NCBI GenBank assembly: GCA_963810915.1
Contig: CAWEPH010000006.1
Location: 62,001 to 126,000 of the forward strand
From: JAOUEA01 sp963810915
Lineage (GTDB): Bacteria > Actinomycetota > UBA4738 > HRBIN12
Direction of reading: 5' to 3'
Length of the DNA: 64,000 nt
Made by a program: the position numbers and the translations under genes. The notes under the pieces were generated by a model, which had not been told where the DNA came from, did not search any database, and saw only the letters and a list, made by a program, of their open reading frames with translations. Below, piece after piece: positions 55,915 to 64,000 of the stretch. Every line of letters starts with the position of its first letter. Positions within the stretch are counted from its first letter, which is position 1.

Positions 55915-56345
55915 GCGAGCGCACGATCGAGATCGCCGCCCTGCAGCAGACCCCGTTCTTCGCCGAGCTTCCATCCGAGGACCTCGACGCGATCGTCGCC
56001 GTCGGACGAGGCGCCTCCTACGATGCGGGCACGTCCATCGTCTCCGAGGGCGATCAGGCGGACGGGATGTACGTCGTCGTGAACGGCGAGGCACGTGTCG
56101 ACGTGGGCGGGCGCTTCCACATCTTGAAGTCGGGTGACTTCTTCGGCGAGATGGCGCTGATCGCTCCGAGCAAGCGCATGGCCACCGTCAAGGCCGAGGG
56201 GCCCGTCGAGGTCCTGATGATCCCGGCCGACGGGTTCCAGTCGTTCCTCCTGGAGCATCCGCGCGTGGCGGTCGCGATGCTGAAGGCCATCGTGCTGAGG
56301 CTCCGTGAGGTCGAACAGCGCATCGACGCCTGGATGGCCACCTAG
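55911..56345 (+). CDS. Stand-alone cyclic-nucleotide-binding domain protein
   Basis: 144 aa made of one cNMP-binding beta-barrel: LQQTPFFAELPSEDLDAIVAVG, then IVSEGDQADGMYVVVNGEARV, and the phosphate-binding-cassette region SGDFFGEMALIAPSKRMATVKA, where an Arg-Thr pair is usual; here RMAT keeps Arg. There is no DNA-binding helix-turn-helix, so it is not a complete Crp. It is coupled to the YihY gene and may sense a nucleotide for it. AAAGGAG precedes the ATG at 55911. Confidence 0.85.
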   Translation: MSERTIEIAALQQTPFFAELPSEDLDAIVAVGRGASYDAGTSIVSEGDQADGMYVVVNGEARVDVGGRFHILKSGDFFGEMALIAPSKRMATVKAEGPVEVLMIPADGFQSFLLEHPRVAVAMLKAIVLRLREVEQRIDAWMAT

Positions 56346-56375
56346 CTCGAGCCCGTTCGCCTGACGTCCTCCCGT

Positions 56376-56810
56376 TCACCACAGGAACGGGACGAACCGG
56401 TGACGGACACGTTCTCGATAGGCGGCATAGCCCGGGTACACCTCGGCTAGCCACGCTTCCTCACGGCGTCGCTTCCCCTCGAACACGGCCGCGAGGCAGC
56501 CGAGCGCCACGAGCGCCATGGGCGAGGCCCACAACGCCCAGCCGAGGCCGAGGAACAAGACGCCCCCATAGATCGGATGGCGCACGAGAGCGTAAACGCC
56601 GCGGTCGCGCAGGGAGGCGCCCGAGACCGGTCGCGGGAAGGGCGTGAGGGCGCTCCCGAGGCTCCCCATCCCCCCGGCCAGCAGCGCCCCGCCGCCAAGC
56701 GCCACCAGGATCGCCGCGACCTCCAAGCTGGGCCGCCACGAACGCGGCCAGGGGCTCCCCAAGAACCCGGCCACGATCACGGCGATGAACAGGATCCCTT
56801 GCAGGAGCAC
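56376..56810 (-). CDS. Isoprenylcysteine/phospholipid methyltransferase-like membrane protein
   Basis: 144 aa with about four helices. It has the ICMT/PEMT C-terminal pattern: GVYALVRHPIYGGVLFLGLGWAL, then RREEAWLAEVYPGYAAYRERVRHRFVPFLW. Such proteins methylate small or lipid substrates with S-adenosylmethionine in the membrane. The substrate is unknown. The ATG choice (56810) is the only one that keeps the first helix. It is convergent with the cNMP-binding gene. Confidence 0.78.
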   Translation of the reverse strand: MLLQGILFIAVIVAGFLGSPWPRSWRPSLEVAAILVALGGGALLAGGMGSLGSALTPFPRPVSGASLRDRGVYALVRHPIYGGVLFLGLGWALWASPMALVALGCLAAVFEGKRRREEAWLAEVYPGYAAYRERVRHRFVPFLW

Positions 56811-56958
56811 CCATCCTCCCCCCTGGGTCCCAGCTCAGGTGCCCGCGTCTCCCCTTCATGCCCCATCGGAGCAGCCTACGCACGGAGGTCCGGACGACCG
56901 CCGAGGAGCGGTCCGGACGGCCCGCTCGGCGCCTCCGGCCCGATGTCAGCATGGCTCC

Positions 56959-58080
56959 ATGAAGGTGGGGCTTCCGCGCATGCACAAGGAGGCCGGCGAG
57001 CGCCGAGACTTCCTGCCGCCGTTCGTCGCTGCGCTCTGCCGTGACGGCGCCGCCGAGGTCGTGCTCGAGCAGGGGTACGGAGAGGCCATGGGGCTCGACG
57101 CCGAAGCCTACCTGGCGCTGGACCCTCGGGTGCGCTTCGCGCCGTACCGCGAGACCTTCGACCAGGACATCGTGGCCGTGCTGCGGTTCCCGGAGGAGGA
57201 GGCCCTCGCGTGGATGCGCCCGGGGACGTTCCTCGTCTCCATGCTCCATCTCCCGACGCGTCCCAGCCGCATCAAGATGCTCGAGGGGGCGGGGGTCGGA
57301 GGTCTGAGCCTGGATGCGATCCGCGACGATAACGGCCGGCGGATGGTCGAGAATCTGCAGGCGGTGGGGTGGAACGGGGTCGAGGCCGGGTTCAAGGAGC
57401 TCGCGAGGATCCACCCCAACTTCTCCCACCCGAGCCGGCGTCCGCTGCGGGTCACCTGCCTCGGCTCCGGCGCGGTGGGCGGCTACGCCGCGCACGCCGC
57501 CACGCGCTACGGAGATCCACGGCTGCGCGAAGAGATGGTCGCGAAGAACGTGCCTGGGGTCGAGGTCACGGTCGTCGACTTCGACCTGACGTGGCACGAG
57601 GACTACATGTTGACGCGTCTGGAGCAGGCCGATCTGCTGATCGACGCGACGAGTCGCGTCGATCCCTCCCTCCCGGTGATCCCCAACCGATGGGTGGCCG
57701 CGTTGCCTCGCGATGCCGTGATCTTGGACCTCTCGAGCGACCCGTACCTGCCGGAGGTCGATCCGCCGATGGTGAAGGGGATCGAAGGGGTGCCGCAAGG
57801 CGACCTCGACCAGTGGGTCTTCCCCCCCGAGGATCCGGCCTGGGACCGCCAGCCTCCCGAGGTCGACACCACGCACCGGCGCACCGCGCTCTCGTGCTAC
57901 GCGTGGCCGGGCATCCATCCGCGGAGCTGCATGGAGGTCTACGGCGAGCAGATCGAGCCGTTCATGACCCTCGTGCTGTCGGTGCCGGTGGACGAGTGGG
58001 ACGAGCGGCACGGGACGCACGACGTCCGCGCGGCCGCAAGAGGGGAGTTGTCGAGATGGAGCACGTCGGCCGTACGTTGA
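56959..58080 (+). CDS. Alanine-dehydrogenase-like protein, first of a tandem pair
   Basis: 373 aa. It opens VGLPRMHKEAGERRDFLPP, the AlaDH/PNT N-terminal layout seen also in alanine dehydrogenases and saccharopine/CEO-synthase relatives. A Rossmann-like segment follows with TCLGSGAVGGYAAHAATRYG. The C-terminal THRRTALSCYAWPGIHPRSCMEVYG is shared with its neighbour and unusual for classical alanine dehydrogenase. It probably is an NAD(P)-dependent oxidoreductase of an amino acid or imine; the reaction is unknown. The ATG at 56959 lacks a clear Shine-Dalgarno. Confidence 0.65.
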   Translation: MKVGLPRMHKEAGERRDFLPPFVAALCRDGAAEVVLEQGYGEAMGLDAEAYLALDPRVRFAPYRETFDQDIVAVLRFPEEEALAWMRPGTFLVSMLHLPTRPSRIKMLEGAGVGGLSLDAIRDDNGRRMVENLQAVGWNGVEAGFKELARIHPNFSHPSRRPLRVTCLGSGAVGGYAAHAATRYGDPRLREEMVAKNVPGVEVTVVDFDLTWHEDYMLTRLEQADLLIDATSRVDPSLPVIPNRWVAALPRDAVILDLSSDPYLPEVDPPMVKGIEGVPQGDLDQWVFPPEDPAWDRQPPEVDTTHRRTALSCYAWPGIHPRSCMEVYGEQIEPFMTLVLSVPVDEWDERHGTHDVRAAARGELSRWSTSAVR

Positions 58081-59193
58081 CGGTCGGCTTCCCCAGGATG
58101 CGCAAGGAGGAGGCCGAGCGCCGGGACTTCCTCCCGCCCCTGCTCGGACGGCTGATGGCACACGGAGCGTGCCTCGCCGTGGAGAAGGGCATCGGGTCCG
58201 GGATGGGCTATCGGGACGAGGACTACCTCGCCATCGGGCCGGACGTGCATCTCGTATCGCATGAAGAAGCGTTCGGCCAGGACGTCGTCGTGGTCCTGCG
58301 CTGTCCCGACGAGATCGATCTCGACCGGCTCCGCCCGGGTGCCGCTCTCGTATCCATGCTGCACTTCCCCACCCGTCCCGAGCGCGTGGCACGGCTCCGG
58401 CATCAAGGGGTCGAGGCCATCGCCCTGGACTGCATCGAGGACGACGAGGGGCACCGGCTCGTGGAGGAGAGCCACGCCGTGGCCTGGAACGCGCTCGAAG
58501 CCGCGTTCGATGCGCTCGCCGTGAGCTACCCCGGGCTGAACGATCCCCGTCGACCCCCCCTCGGCGTCACGATCATGGGGGCAGGCTCGATCGGTCGACA
58601 CGCGGTGGAGGCGGCGACGAAGTACGGGAACCTGCGAGCGGGCGCACGCGCTCCTCGCCGCGGGCGTCCCCGGGGTCGAGGTGGTCACGATCGGTCGCAA
58701 CCTCACGTCCGACGCGCGCTACATGGAAGAGCGCCTCCGCCTCACCGACGTGCTCGTGGACACGACGCAACGGTCCGACCCGTCCGTGCCGCTCGTTCCG
58801 AACGATTGGATCGCGCTGCTGCCCGAGCACGCCGTCATCGCCGATTGCGTGGTGGACCCCTATCAGCTGGATTCCGACCCCCCGACCGTACGCGGCATCG
58901 AGGGCATCCCCCAGGGGAGCCTCGACCGGTTCGTGTTCCCCGTCGACGATCCCGCGTGGGAGTCCTCCGTGCCCGACCGCGTACCGCACGCCCATCGCCG
59001 CACCGTCGTCTCCTGCTACTCGTGGCCGGGCGTCCACCCGGAGCCGTGCATGGAGCTCTACGGGGCACAGCTCGTACCGCTGCTCGAGACCTTGGTCGAG
59101 CGTGGGGGCGTCAGCGGTCTGCGGCCGGACGGACGCTTCCACGAGCGCGCCCTCGCGCGTGCGTGCCTGCGCCACTGGCGCGCCCCCGCCTAG
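58056..59193 (+). CDS. Alanine-dehydrogenase-like protein, second of a tandem pair (one frame break)
   Basis: About 378 aa corrected. By eye, close to half of residues match the upstream paralogue: TVGFPRMRKEEAERRDFLPP, LVSMLHFPTRPERV, the Rossmann-like VTIMGAGSIGRHAVEAATKYG, and AHRRTVVSCYSWPGVHPEPCMELYG. The ATG at 58056 follows GGGGAG and overlaps the first gene by 25 nt, so translation is coupled. One extra base at about 58641 (LRA|AHALLAAGVPGVEVV) breaks the frame. The pair might form a heteromer or represent specialised duplicates. Confidence 0.65.
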
Positions 59194-59209
59194 ACCCCGA
59201 GCCGAGGGC

Positions 59210-59215
59210 TACGAT
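59210..59215 (+). promoter_or_regulatory. -10 box of a leaderless promoter before a small gene
   Basis: TACGAT, 7 nt before the ATG at 59223. The last three bases overlap an earlier in-frame ATG (59214). Confidence 0.45.
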
Positions 59216-59222
59216 GGTCGAT

Positions 59223-59393
59223 ATGGGACGCATCCGCCGGACGATGGTGGCTTCGGTCCTCGTCGCGGTCGCGGGTCTGAGCGCGCTGCTGGGACTCCCG
59301 TTCATCGTGCCGATCGTCCACGCGGTCGCCCGGCGCAAGGCGCCCGAGTCGGGCCAGGTCATGCGGCGAGACGTCTCGATGTACGGCGTCTGA
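59223..59393 (+). CDS. Small membrane protein upstream of the PBP4 gene
   Basis: 56 aa with one helix (MVASVLVAVAGLSALLGLPFIVPIVHAV) and a basic C-terminal half. It could start three codons earlier at 59214, but the TACGAT box supports 59223. Its stop directly abuts the ATG of the peptidase gene (TGAATG), implying coupled translation and a cell-envelope link. No family recognised. Confidence 0.55.
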   Translation: MGRIRRTMVASVLVAVAGLSALLGLPFIVPIVHAVARRKAPESGQVMRRDVSMYGV

Positions 59394-60722
59394 ATGCGGC
59401 GCCGCACGCCGGGCACCGCGGTGCGACGTGCGCGGTGGCTGCGAACGTTGGCGGCCTCGGTGGTGGTGGCCGCCCTCGCGATCGCCTGCACCCGGGCGCC
59501 CGCGACGGAGATCACCGCGGACCCGAGCGGCCCATCTCGGACCGTCTCCGTCGCGACAGGGTCGCGCACCGCCTCCTCCTCTACCTCGCCCATCTCCACA
59601 CGGGGTGTGACCCTCGATCCGGTCGAGGACGCCTGGACGGCGGCGATCGATCGTGCCGTCGCGGGCTCCGACGTATCGGTGGCGGTGGGCGTGGACGACC
59701 GGATCGTCTACGTCCACGACGCCGACCAGATGCGGATCCTGGCATCGAACGAGAAGCTCCTCACCTCGATGACGGCGCTCGACACGTTCGGGCCCGGCCA
59801 TCGGTTCCCCACCGTCGCCGCCGCGACCGCGCGGACGCGATCCGGGATGCTGCGCAGCGACCTCTGGCTGATCGGCGCGGGCGATCCCGAGCTGACCGAC
59901 GCCGATCTCACGCAGCTGGCCGAAGAGGTCCGTGCGCGAGGCGTCCACGCGATCACAGGCAGCGTCATCGGCGACACGTCCGCGTTCGATCGCACCTGGT
60001 GGGCCCCGGGCTGGGTCCCCGGCCTCTCCCGCGACTACGTGACCCGGACGACCGCCCTCGCCTTGGACGGGAATCACGTGGCCGGCACGCCGGAAGAGGT
60101 GGCCGCGGAGGTCCTCACCTCCGCGCTGCGCGCACAGGGCGTGGCCGTGCGGGGACCGCCAGGAACGGGAACCTCGCCGCCGGACGCGCGGACGCTCGCC
60201 GGGGTGCGATCCGATCCGCTCGGCGAGATCCTCGCCCGTCAGAACCACGACTCGGTGAACTTCGACGCCGAGATGCTGACGAAGGCGCTGGGCGACGAGG
60301 TGGCCGGGGCGCCCGGGACCACCGCGCATGGGGCCGCCGCCATCGCGGCGTGGGCGGCCGCGCACGGGGTGCGGGCGGAGGTCTTCGACGGATCCGGGCT
60401 CTCCCATCGCGACCGGATCAGCACGGGCGGGCTGGTGACGCTCCTGCTGCTCGCGCAGCGACGGCCGTGGGCCGATGTCCTCTGGGCGTCCCTCCCCTCC
60501 CCCGGCGAGGGCACGCTCGAGGGCCGACTCGCGGGCGTGCCGATCCGTGCGAAGACGGGCACCCTCTTCGAGACGCCGGTCTCGGCGCTCTCGGGCTACG
60601 TCACGTCGCTGGACGGGCGCAGGCTGGCCTTCTCGATCATCTCGCGAGGGCTCGACAAGGCGACGGCGGTCGGGATCGAGGACGCCGTCGTGAGGATGCT
60701 CGCCGGCATCCGCGCGCCGTAG
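59394..60722 (+). CDS. dacB: D-alanyl-D-alanine carboxypeptidase/endopeptidase, PBP4 (S13) type
   Basis: 442 aa. The N-terminal signal sequence (WLRTLAASVVVAALAIAC) ends in a lipobox-like Cys. The three active-site motifs of penicillin-binding S13 peptidases are SNEK (SxxK, in ILASNEKLLTSM), SVN (SxN, in HDSVNFDAEM), and KTG (in IRAKTGTLFETP). The large insertion between the first two is typical of class C PBPs. It trims peptidoglycan peptides outside the membrane. Confidence 0.92.
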   Translation: MRRRTPGTAVRRARWLRTLAASVVVAALAIACTRAPATEITADPSGPSRTVSVATGSRTASSSTSPISTRGVTLDPVEDAWTAAIDRAVAGSDVSVAVGVDDRIVYVHDADQMRILASNEKLLTSMTALDTFGPGHRFPTVAAATARTRSGMLRSDLWLIGAGDPELTDADLTQLAEEVRARGVHAITGSVIGDTSAFDRTWWAPGWVPGLSRDYVTRTTALALDGNHVAGTPEEVAAEVLTSALRAQGVAVRGPPGTGTSPPDARTLAGVRSDPLGEILARQNHDSVNFDAEMLTKALGDEVAGAPGTTAHGAAAIAAWAAAHGVRAEVFDGSGLSHRDRISTGGLVTLLLLAQRRPWADVLWASLPSPGEGTLEGRLAGVPIRAKTGTLFETPVSALSGYVTSLDGRRLAFSIISRGLDKATAVGIEDAVVRMLAGIRAP

Positions 60723-60779
60723 CGACGCCACACGGCGAGCCACCTTCGGCGCCGACGGGCGGGCGCGGAGCCGACGGGA

Positions 60780-62063
60780 CTAGGCGGCCGCGCGCAGGGG
60801 TTCCGGAACGCTCGCGGGAGTCGCGACCTCGGGTCGCTCCCGGAGCAGGATGGTGGCCACGATCGTGATGAGTCCGGACACCATGATGTATCCCGCGATC
60901 GCGTACCCGCTCCCGAACGTGTGCAGCAGCCAGGCGGCGATCAGCGGCGCGGGGCCACCGGCCACCACCGAGGCAAGCTGGTACCCGAGCGAGGAGCCGC
61001 TGTAGCGCACCTCCGGCGCGAATGCCCCGGCGATCAGCGCCGCTTGCGGCCCGTACATCATGTCGTGCGGGATCAGGGAGAACGCGATCGTCGCGAAGAC
61101 CACGGCCGGGATCGTGGTGCCGAGGAGCCAGTAGTACGGCAGCGCCATGGCGACTGTGAGGGCCGCCCCGGCGAGGTACACGCGCTTGCGCCCCACCCGG
61201 TCGGAGAGCCAGCCGAAGAACGGCACGGTGAGGAGCGCGAGCCCGGCGGCCACCAGGGTGCCCATCACGAGGAGGTCGCGGCGCATCCCGAGCTGGTCCA
61301 CGCCGTAGGACAAGACGAACGCGGTGAACAGGTAGAAGGGGGTTTGCTCGGCCAGGCGCATCAGGGCCGTGAGCGCGATCTCCCGCGGGTGGTCGCGGAG
61401 CACCTCGGAGACCGGCGCGCGGCGGACCCGACCGGCGGCGACCATCCGCCTGAACTCCGGCGTCTCCTCCACCTTCAGCCGGATCGCGAGTCCGATCAGG
61501 ACCAGCACGAACGAGATGAGGAACGGGATCCGCCACCCCCAGGTATCGAACGCGTCGCCGGTGAGGTGCATCGTGAGGGCCACCACCCCCGAGGAGAGCA
61601 GGAGACCGACCGGCACGCCAAGCTGCGGGATCGAGCCCACGAAGCCGCGCTTGGCCGATCGGCTCCATTCCATCGCCAGCAGGACCGAGCCGCCCCACTC
61701 GCCACCGACGCCGATCCCCTGGACGATCCGGAACGTCACGAGCATGATGCCCGCCCACACACCGATCGTGGCGGTGGTGGGGAGCAGGCCGATCGCGATG
61801 CTCGCCACGCCCATCAACATGAGGGTCACGATCAGCGTGTTGCGCCGCCCGATGCGGTCGCCGTAGTGCCCGAAGATCACGGCGCCCACCGGCCGCGCCG
61901 CGAACCCGACGGCGAACGTGGCGAAGGCCTCGAGGACGCCGACGTATCGCGACGCCGACGGGAAGAAGAGATGCGGGAAGACCAGCGCGGCGACCGTCCC
62001 GTAGAGGAAGAAGTCGTACCACTCGAGCGAGGTGCCGACCGTGCTCGCCACCATCGCGCGCAC
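60780..62063 (-). CDS. MFS transporter, metabolite:H+ symporter (MHS/ShiA-ProP) type
   Basis: About 427 aa, twelve predicted helices. MHS signatures: TSLEWYDFFLYGTVAALVFPHLFFP, FGHYGDRIGRRNTLI, RIVQGIGVGGEWGGSVLLAMEW, and the second-half WLSDRVGRKR. Substrates of relatives include shikimate, proline/betaine and citrate. The GTG at 62063 is conservative: the family N-terminus (GIAPQQVRAMVAS) extends upstream but meets a frame change before reaching GTG codons at 62095 or 62103, so a base error near the start is likely. Confidence 0.85.
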   Translation of the reverse strand: MRAMVASTVGTSLEWYDFFLYGTVAALVFPHLFFPSASRYVGVLEAFATFAVGFAARPVGAVIFGHYGDRIGRRNTLIVTLMLMGVASIAIGLLPTTATIGVWAGIMLVTFRIVQGIGVGGEWGGSVLLAMEWSRSAKRGFVGSIPQLGVPVGLLLSSGVVALTMHLTGDAFDTWGWRIPFLISFVLVLIGLAIRLKVEETPEFRRMVAAGRVRRAPVSEVLRDHPREIALTALMRLAEQTPFYLFTAFVLSYGVDQLGMRRDLLVMGTLVAAGLALLTVPFFGWLSDRVGRKRVYLAGAALTVAMALPYYWLLGTTIPAVVFATIAFSLIPHDMMYGPQAALIAGAFAPEVRYSGSSLGYQLASVVAGGPAPLIAAWLLHTFGSGYAIAGYIMVSGLITIVATILLRERPEVATPASVPEPLRAAA

Positions 62064-62191
62064 CTGCTGGGGCGCGATCCCTCGTCCGGCGACACCCGGC
62101 CACCTCCCCTACGGCGTGGAGCCCTCCTACCTAAGGGTTATCATTGAGGGTCGCCTCCCACCGCGTCCACCCGACCCTGGCGGCCCGGGCC

Positions 62192-63397
62192 TCAGGGTCG
62201 GGACGCGTCGAGCTGTTCGATCGTCGCCAGCGAGGGCGGACGCTCCGTCCGCAGCCGTTCGGCGATGCGCTCCGCGTCACGGATCACCCGTAGCACGTTG
62301 CGCCCGGCCACCTTCATCAAGTCCTCGCGCCCGTAGCCGCGCGCGGCGAGCTCTGCGAAGAGCGTGGGGTATCCGGCGGCGTCGCCGAGGCCCTCCGGCA
62401 TCGTGCCCGCGCCGTCGAAGTCGCTCCCGATCCCGATGTGGTCGATGCCGGCCACCGCGCGGACATGATCGATGTGGTCGGCCACGTCGCCGATCGAGGC
62501 GGGAGGGTCGGGGTGCGATGCGAACCAAGCCTCCATCGCCTCTCGCACACCCGCCGGATCATCCGGATGCGCCGCCCGGAGGCGCCCGGCCTCCCGCCAC
62601 CCGGCGGCGTTCGCCTCCGCGCCGGCCGCCGTGAGGAACGAAGGCACGAACGTCACCATCACCACGCCGTCGCGACGGGCAACGGTCTCGAGCACGTCGT
62701 CGGGGACGTTCCTCGTGACGTCGCAGAGGGCTCGAGCCGACGAGTGGGAGAAGATCACGGGGGCCTCGCTCACCTCGAGGGTCTGGCGCATCGTGTCGGG
62801 CGATGTGTGACTGAGGTCCACCAACATGCCGGACCGGTTCAGCTCGCGAACCACCTCCTCGCCGAAGCGCGTGAGACCACCGTGCGGCGAGGTGCCCGTC
62901 GCGGAATCCGCCCACGGGTTGTCGTCGTTGTGGGTGAGGGTGAGGTAGCCCACCCCGAAGCCGGCCATGACACGGAGCGTCCCGAGCGAGCATCCGATGG
63001 ATTGGCCGCCCTCCACGCCGATCATCGACGCCACCCTGCCCGAGGCCGCGATGCGTTCGACGTCGGCGGCGTCGCGCGCGAGCTCCATCCGGTCCGGATG
63101 GCGCTGGATCAGGTCCAGGAGCGCGTCGATCTGCTCGAACGTGGCGGTGACGGCCTCGTGCCCGGGCAGATCCGACGGCACGTACACCGACCAGAACTGC
63201 CCGCGCACACCTCCCGCCTCCAGGCGCACGAGGTCGGTCTGGAACTCCGGCCGCTCCTCGGTGAGGTCGGGCATCGTCCAGTCCGGCCCGCCCTTCAGAC
63301 GCCGCTCCCTCAGCGCCCACAGCAGATCGTTGTGCCCATCGATCAGCGGCGCGGCCCGCAGCAGGTCGCGCATGCGTTCCTCGGCAGGGCTGGGCAT
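62192..63397 (-). CDS. Membrane dipeptidase family (M19) zinc dipeptidase
   Basis: 401 aa. Zinc ligands and active-site stretches: PLIDGHNDLLW (His-x-Asp), IGVEGGQSIG (bridging Glu), LVDLSHTSPDTM and VIFSHSSARAL (His), and IGIGSDFDGAG (Asp). It has no signal peptide, so it probably acts in the cytoplasm on dipeptides or related amides. The ATG at 63397 follows a leaderless-type -10 box. The C-terminal REDLMKVAGRNVLRVI is the usual family ending. Confidence 0.93.
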   Translation of the reverse strand: MPSPAEERMRDLLRAAPLIDGHNDLLWALRERRLKGGPDWTMPDLTEERPEFQTDLVRLEAGGVRGQFWSVYVPSDLPGHEAVTATFEQIDALLDLIQRHPDRMELARDAADVERIAASGRVASMIGVEGGQSIGCSLGTLRVMAGFGVGYLTLTHNDDNPWADSATGTSPHGGLTRFGEEVVRELNRSGMLVDLSHTSPDTMRQTLEVSEAPVIFSHSSARALCDVTRNVPDDVLETVARRDGVVMVTFVPSFLTAAGAEANAAGWREAGRLRAAHPDDPAGVREAMEAWFASHPDPPASIGDVADHIDHVRAVAGIDHIGIGSDFDGAGTMPEGLGDAAGYPTLFAELAARGYGREDLMKVAGRNVLRVIRDAERIAERLRTERPPSLATIEQLDASRP

Positions 63398-63403
63398 CCG
63401 ACC

Positions 63404-63409
63404 ATGGTA
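63404..63409 (-). promoter_or_regulatory. -10 box of a leaderless dipeptidase promoter
   Basis: Minus-strand TACCAT, 6 nt before the ATG at 63397. Confidence 0.45.
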
Positions 63410-63525
63410 GCGGGGTGCCCGAAGCCGGTTCCGCCCCAGGCGCCCGCTTGTGCCGGACCTGTGGCGCGCCTAGCCTGGGCTAGCGCGACCCTCGCGGAGC
63501 CACCGATCCGAGAAGAAGGGCACCC

Positions 63526-64000
63526 ATGCGACGCATCCTCGTCATCGCTTCTTCGGTGGTCCTGTGCCTGGCCTCAGCGGCCTCCGCCGGACCGCTGCAC
63601 GCCGATCCCGACGACACGCCGAGCCGCGTTGACATCGCCACCGTGAGGATGGAGGCGGTGCCGGGGTTCCCCGATCGGCGCCTGGTGGTCGTCACGACCT
63701 ACGAGGACATGCGGCTGCGCGCCGGGACCCGCAGGATCACGCTGTACCTCGACACACGACGAGGCCCCGGCTTCGACGTCGCGGTGACCGTCGAGTACGA
63801 CGGCGGCAGCTCGGGCTTGGGCTGCTACGTGGGGACGCGCGGTACCCCCGATCCGCCGTTCGAGCCGAGGCGCTGCGACATCGGCCCGCGACGGATCGCG
63901 GTCGGGTTCGACGTCCAGCCCCACAAGCGCATCCGCTGGCGCGTGCAGGCCGCGGAGGGCCAGCCGGGCCTTTCCTCGATGGTCACGGTGGACCGTGCCC
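63526..64000 (+). CDS. Secreted protein of unknown function, cut by the window edge
   Basis: 158 codons from ATG 63526, open at the right edge. A signal peptide (ILVIASSVVLCLASAASA, cleavage after about residue 21) leads to a beta-rich domain with VRMEAVPGFPDRRLVVVTTYED and TLYLDTRRGPGFDVAVTVEYDG, and two Cys that could pair. This pattern recurs in actinobacterial secreted proteins without known function. AGAAGAAGGG precedes the start by about 8 nt. Confidence 0.65.
   Translation, partial: MRRILVIASSVVLCLASAASAGPLHADPDDTPSRVDIATVRMEAVPGFPDRRLVVVTTYEDMRLRAGTRRITLYLDTRRGPGFDVAVTVEYDGGSSGLGCYVGTRGTPDPPFEPRRCDIGPRRIAVGFDVQPHKRIRWRVQAAEGQPGLSSMVTVDRA

Overview
The window is 64 kb of strongly GC-rich DNA that reads as a chromosomal segment of an actinobacterium. 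I infer a deep-branching or uncultivated member of Actinomycetota. The evidence is a CysA2-type thiosulfate sulfurtransferase of the mycobacterial kind, a suf operon in the order sufB-sufD-Rieske-sufC-sufS-sufU, a DinB-like mycothiol-type isomerase domain protein, an ECF sigma/anti-sigma pair, a GlbO-like truncated haemoglobin, many GTG/TTG starts, and many start codons preceded at 6-7 nt by a TAnnnT box, the actinobacterial leaderless-mRNA pattern. I see no phage, insertion sequence, CRISPR or rRNA, and no convincing tRNA. The content is mostly housekeeping.

Layout. 0-8.1 kb: edge of a regulator, cobalamin-dependent methionine synthase, a class III aminotransferase and a three-gene proton-translocating transhydrogenase. 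8.2-16.3 kb: an A-type Fe-S carrier, a YbaK-type deacylase, glycerate kinase, an ECF sigma/anti-sigma pair, a GNAT-type transferase, a DUF2207 protein and a Ca2+/H+ exchanger. 16.4-22 kb: the suf operon. 22-25 kb: PAP2 phosphatase, then a sulfurtransferase/carbonic anhydrase operon behind a small Cys-Cys leader ORF, and sufT. 25-27.7 kb: two-component signalling and a lipoprotein. 27.7-34.5 kb: gcvT, then lpdA-pdhA-pdhB-pdhC-lipB. 34.5-37 kb: a polyprenyl sugar transferase and a thioredoxin-TPR protein. 37-39.8 kb: a copper operon (YHS protein, csoR, copA) with a recognisable CsoR-type operator. 39.9-41.9 kb: a second 2-oxoacid dehydrogenase E1 pair. 42-46 kb: a six-PAS histidine kinase. 46-50.6 kb: AI-2E exporter, ceramidase-like protein, lipA, RNase P RNA, RNase H and a zinc-ribbon protein. 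50.6-64 kb: Flp pilin, SDR, SURF1, cold-shock protein, truncated haemoglobin, ferritin, YihY, a cyclic-nucleotide-binding protein, two tandem alanine-dehydrogenase-like genes, a PBP4 peptidase, an MFS transporter, a dipeptidase and a truncated secreted protein.

Two themes tie genes together. Lipoyl-dependent metabolism (PDH, a second E1, GcvT, LpdA, LipA, LipB) needs Fe-S clusters, and Suf, SufT and the A-type carrier supply them. Copper handling (YHS-CsoR-CopA) sits with SURF1 and other respiratory functions.

A major caveat: fifteen otherwise intact core genes carry single-base frame breaks, 24 in all by my reading and nearly all equivalent to one extra base. These are most economically consensus errors. 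I annotated each such gene as one CDS across its breaks and gave the approximate break points.
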